A stretch of 8,302 nucleotides of DNA, from assembly GCA_963578625.1 (NCBI GenBank), contig CAUZEO010000237.1, positions 1-8,302 on the forward strand, written 5' to 3'. Positions 5,479 to 8,302 of the stretch are shown here, piece by piece (position 1 is the stretch's first letter; each line of letters starts with the position of its first letter). The notes beneath the pieces are model-generated. The model ran no database searches. It was not told where the DNA came from and was given only the letters and a program-made list of their open reading frames with translations. Both the position numbers and the translations under genes were made by a program. Origin of the DNA: CAUZEO01 sp963578625 (GTDB taxonomy: Bacteria > Verrucomicrobiota > Kiritimatiellia > SLOV01).

Positions 5479-7473
5479 ATGGCGTATGCCCGCGTTGCGT
5501 ATTCTCGAATTCTCGTCGTAGTCTCGACACTCCATCTATTCCTATGTGGCCAATCGGCCTGGAGCAATCTTGACCACCTGGTGATTACGGAAGTCGACCC
5601 GATTTCTGATGCCGTTGAGGTCACGTACCTCGACGAGTCCGTGTTTACGAATTCCAATGATCTGGCGTTTTGCCACGAACTCATCTGCAGTTCCGTAATT
5701 CCGATGGGGACCGTGTTCGGCACCAATGTCTCGATTACATTCGCGGTGCCTGGCTTGAACGATAGCGCCAGCGATATTTGGCTCTATCGAGGCACCAACG
5801 ATTTCACGAATGTGACGAACATTATAACCGGAATGAAATTCGGGTCGTCCGTGGGTATCGGACACACACCAGTCGCCGTGGATGCGGGGATTTGGACATC
5901 CATTGACGTATTTGTAGCGAATCCCGATAGCGGTGAATCCATGCAACTTCGTGGCAGCGATTCCTCGATCGTCGAGAATTGGATCAGTTCATATCCGACT
6001 CCGGACGAGTTTATACAATTGACGGATCCCATCGCAGATATTCCGGATGGAGAGATCCGGATTGGATTACTTGAAGTGGCCGATGGAATGGTTGCCCCCT
6101 TGGGATTTGCCATGCCCGACGACAACTCGGGCCGAATGTTCATATTTGATGAGATTGGACTTATTCATGTGTGGCAGAACGGTGATTTGCTTCCCACTCC
6201 CATCCTTGACGTCCAAGCGAACATTATTGTGAATGTTGAGAAAGGATTGATCGGTTTGGCGCTGCACCCGGATTTCGCATCCAACGGAAAACTTTACACG
6301 TATACCTCCGAGCCGAAGGACGGTGGACCGGCAGACTTCGTTCTTCCCGGAACGAACCACCATGGTGTTGTCAGTGAATGGCAAATTAGTTCGACGGATT
6401 CAAATCTCATTGACGCGAGCAGCAAGAGAGAACTGATGAGAATTCCCATTGGCGGGGGCCAACATGTGGGAGGAACTTTGGAGTTTGATTCAGATGGAAA
6501 TCTGTTTGTCAGTCTGGGGGATGGAGGAAACCGAGATGACGAGGGCTATTCTCATGGGGCGAAAGGGAATGGTCAGAATATCAATACAGTCCTTGCTTCA
6601 ATACTTCGCATCGACGTCGATGGCACCAATTCCAATAACGGAGCGTACGGAATCCCGGAGGACAATCCGTTTGTCGATGGGCCAGGGATAGATGAAATCT
6701 ATGCATACGGTTTTCGGAATCCATATCGGTTCAGTTTCGACAAAGTTACGGGCGAACTCTATGCTGGTGACGTCGGCCAGGACGATGTTGAAGAGGTCAA
6801 CATAGTCGTTCGTGGGGGAAACTATGGATGGCGCCTTAAGGAAGGCAGCTTCTTTTTCAATGACGCTGGATTGAACCAAAATGGATTTCTTTCGTCCCTC
6901 CCAAATTACGATCCTACTTCCGTCCAACTCGTCGATCCTATTGCAGAATATGATCACGATGACGGGAGTGCCGTGATCGGCGGATACGTTTATCGAGGTT
7001 CAAAAATCCACGAACTCTATGGGCGATATGTTTTCGCGGATTTCGGGGCGCCCTTGGGAGTGCTTTACTATATTGACCAAGATCAGCGTGTCAAAAAACT
7101 CACAATTGGCATTACTGATCGAAATTTAGGTTTGAAGGTGAAGGGACTGGGGCAAGATCTCGACGGAGAACTGTATGTTGCCATGGGCGTCGGTTACGCA
7201 CCTATCGGCAACCAAGGATCCATTCACAAATTAATCCCGCTCCTTCAAATCTCGGACGTCTCAATTTCCAATAGCGACGTTCATGTGGAAGTGATTTACG
7301 ATAGTTCTTTATCGGCGGAATGGAGCATTGAACGGGAGGAAGACCTGATGAATCCATCCGGGTGGTCAACACCGTCCACGGCCATCTCTCCGATTGGCCC
7401 GAATGTCAGCAAGGCGACATTTCCGTTGAGTGGCGGCACCAGCGAATTCTACCGTGTCATTGAGAACGAGTAG
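5479..7473 (+). CDS. Secreted glucose/sorbosone dehydrogenase-type (GSDH) beta-propeller protein
   Basis: The 664-residue protein has a signal peptide (hydrophobic RILVVVSTLHLFLCG, cleavage near QSAWS29). Residues ~33-185 begin with LVITEVD and may be a lamin-tail-like beta domain (tentative). Residues ~195-588 are a GSDH propeller of the soluble PQQ-dependent aldose dehydrogenase/HHIP-like family: GLALHPDF, GGGQHVGGTLEFDSDG, LFVSLGDGG, ILRIDVDG, GFRNPYRFSFD (411-421), GDVGQ (430-434), GGNYGW, EYDHDDGSAVIGGYVYRG (490-507). His329 aligns with the catalytic base of soluble glucose dehydrogenase, and Arg413 with a PQQ-contacting arginine, by motif context. Residues ~590-664 are a small C-terminal module (W615, final FYRV at 657-660) resembling the submodule seen twice in the large FG-GAP protein. 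A periplasmic or secreted PQQ sugar/aldehyde oxidase is the family expectation; substrate is unknown and many such proteins are uncharacterised. It is the second gene after the PEP-CTERM protein. Confidence 0.88.
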   Translation: MAYARVAYSRILVVVSTLHLFLCGQSAWSNLDHLVITEVDPISDAVEVTYLDESVFTNSNDLAFCHELICSSVIPMGTVFGTNVSITFAVPGLNDSASDIWLYRGTNDFTNVTNIITGMKFGSSVGIGHTPVAVDAGIWTSIDVFVANPDSGESMQLRGSDSSIVENWISSYPTPDEFIQLTDPIADIPDGEIRIGLLEVADGMVAPLGFAMPDDNSGRMFIFDEIGLIHVWQNGDLLPTPILDVQANIIVNVEKGLIGLALHPDFASNGKLYTYTSEPKDGGPADFVLPGTNHHGVVSEWQISSTDSNLIDASSKRELMRIPIGGGQHVGGTLEFDSDGNLFVSLGDGGNRDDEGYSHGAKGNGQNINTVLASILRIDVDGTNSNNGAYGIPEDNPFVDGPGIDEIYAYGFRNPYRFSFDKVTGELYAGDVGQDDVEEVNIVVRGGNYGWRLKEGSFFFNDAGLNQNGFLSSLPNYDPTSVQLVDPIAEYDHDDGSAVIGGYVYRGSKIHELYGRYVFADFGAPLGVLYYIDQDQRVKKLTIGITDRNLGLKVKGLGQDLDGELYVAMGVGYAPIGNQGSIHKLIPLLQISDVSISNSDVHVEVIYDSSLSAEWSIEREEDLMNPSGWSTPSTAISPIGPNVSKATFPLSGGTSEFYRVIENE

Positions 7474-7581
7474 ACGCCGGTTGCCTTGATGTCACCTTGG
7501 GCACGCGCTCAGCGAATGGGGCCCGGCCAGGACCCATTCGACGAGAGCCTGCTGACCAATGACCTTCATCCGAAAATAGGG

Positions 7582-7622
7582 CCATTCGGGGTCGTCCATT
7601 TGCGTCCATTCGGGTCGGACCT
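7582..7622 (+). repeat. REP-like repeat, left copy flanking the RAYT relic
   Basis: The core CCATTCGGG occurs twice (7582-7590 and 7606-7614). The second copy extends to the 17-bp sequence CCATTCGGGTCGGACCT (7606-7622), which is perfectly inverted at 8200-8216. No coding signal was seen in the surrounding 210 bp after the GSDH-protein stop. Confidence 0.72.
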
Positions 7623-7683
7623 GGGCAACTTTCTGATGGGCAGAAGGGTGAGTGAAATTTGAGCGGTCTGAATGAGGCTTAGA

Positions 7684-8118
7684 TTACGTTTTCGCCATTG
7701 AAAACTCATCGGAAGCATATGTCTCCGCCTGCTCTCGCAAAACCCATTGATCGGATGTTCCCAAAGCCTTCAGCGTTTCCACGTTCCTGCGGTTTTCAGC
7801 CTCGTCTTCACTGACCGGACGAATTCTTCGCTGCCCACTGCCAGGGACTGCATCAAGTTCGCTATCGCCACTTTTCGACCCAGCCCAGGGCAGGAGAGGA
7901 ACGTGATTCGAGGTCAGGCAATATCCCCGCAGGGACGCGGGACTTCTGCCTCTGTTGAGGCGTGCCCGCAATATGCTGCGGTATAGGTTCCAGTCCTTTT
8001 TGAACTTGAGGAGATAAGCACGATTGTGGCAACGGTGCGTAACATGATCGGCCCGGCCCTCGGGTATGTAGCGGTTTGCTCGTGGCACGATTCCCCCCTT
8101 CCTCGCGTTAGGTGGCAA
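7684..8118 (-). pseudogene. REP-associated tyrosine transposase (RAYT, Y1 family) remnant
   Basis: The 144-codon frame starts at a TTG (8116-8118) where family members normally have ATG. Residues 5-38 (ARKGGIVPRANRYI, then HVTHRCHNRAYLLKF) and 66-78 (YCLTSNHVPLLPWA) match the N-terminal half of Y1/RAYT transposases. The catalytic HUH site, normally SNHxHLL, reads SNHVPLL, so the second histidine is lost. After residue ~80 about a hundred residues, including the region of the catalytic tyrosine, appear deleted. The next segment, recognisable as ANLMQSLAVGSEEFVRSVK, is in a different frame (7800-7861), and the ending VLREQAETY returns to the first frame. So there are at least two frameshifts plus a deletion: it is inactive. 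In intact systems this protein mobilises or maintains REP palindromes; the flanking inverted repeats fit that. Confidence 0.82.
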
Positions 8119-8199
8119 AACCAGAGCCCAAAACGCAATCTAACGCCATGAAATGGTCGCCTGAGTCGACCTCAGCCGGTCGTACGCAACAATTTTCCG

Positions 8200-8247
8200 A
8201 GGTCCGACCCGAATGGGAATCCCAAAGCTTTGGTCCGTCCCGAATGG
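8200..8247 (-). repeat. REP-like repeat, right copy in inverted orientation
   Basis: AGGTCCGACCCGAATGG (8200-8216) is the exact reverse complement of 7606-7622. A second core, CCCGAATGG, is at 8239-8247. Core order and spacing mirror the left copy (22 bp between the right cores, 15 bp between the left cores). The remaining sequence to 8302 is non-coding, with a short palindrome CCGGCGCCGG at 8284-8293. Confidence 0.72.
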
Positions 8248-8302
8248 CGCAGCGCCCATCGTATGTAACGTCGGGATCAGGAACCGGCGCCGGATTGGCG
8301 CC

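Larger units (their letters stand above)
7582..8247. mobile_element. Putative REPtron-like unit: RAYT relic between inverted REP-like repeats
   Basis: The transposase remnant is bracketed by two inverted copies of the CCATTCGGG-type repeat, each with a doublet of cores. This is the usual genomic arrangement of RAYT genes with their cognate REP sequences. Boundaries are set to the repeat cores and are approximate. Immobility is inferred from the broken transposase. Confidence 0.6.

Noticed and set aside
8284..8302. Short GGCGCC-rich palindrome at the right edge
   Set aside because: It is only 10 bp long in GC-rich DNA and cut by the window end; too little to interpret.

Overview
The window most resembles a stretch of Verrucomicrobiota chromosome, although a relative in the Planctomycetota/Lentisphaerota is not excluded. 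The reasons are a secreted protein with a VPE-type PEP-CTERM tail, large secreted FG-GAP/UnbV proteins, short C-terminal modules of the kind 'W...G...FYRV' on exported proteins, and relics of IS91-family and REP-associated transposases. No rRNA, tRNA, CRISPR array or housekeeping gene is visible. This is accessory, surface/secretome-type DNA with decaying mobile elements.

Left block (1-4440, GC-rich, everything on the minus strand). A 1145-residue exported protein (42-3479) has two tandem copies of an unrecognised ~310-residue module, then seven FG-GAP/VCBS-type calcium-binding motifs, then a C-terminal ASPIC/UnbV domain. Immediately upstream of its start lies a degraded second copy of the end of the same kind of gene (3532-3990), including its 3' flank. 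The two copies align over 1-394 and 3498-3884 with only three length differences. One of these, a 16-bp deletion, frameshifts the second copy. Further upstream is the remnant of an IS91-family transposase (4150-4440), with a 44-bp near-perfect palindrome (4041-4084) just past its 3' end.

Middle block (4758-7473, plus strand, about 50% GC by sampled lines). Two exported proteins follow each other with a 34-bp gap: a 228-residue laminin-B-like PEP-CTERM protein, and a 664-residue protein with a glucose/sorbosone dehydrogenase (GSDH) beta-propeller. The latter has an added N-terminal lamin-tail-like region and a C-terminal FYRV module. They look like a two-gene transcription unit. Base composition and strand differ from the left block, so the two blocks probably have different histories.

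Right block (7474-8302). A decayed REP-associated tyrosine transposase (RAYT, 7684-8118, minus) sits between inverted copies of a short repeat (core CCATTCGGG; 17 bp perfectly inverted at 7606-7622 and 8200-8216). This is the arrangement expected of a RAYT with its own REP-type repeats. No intact novel defence or metabolic system is evident. The most unusual items are the tandem gene-unit duplication, the uncharacterised CCSPG module, and the RAYT/repeat pair.
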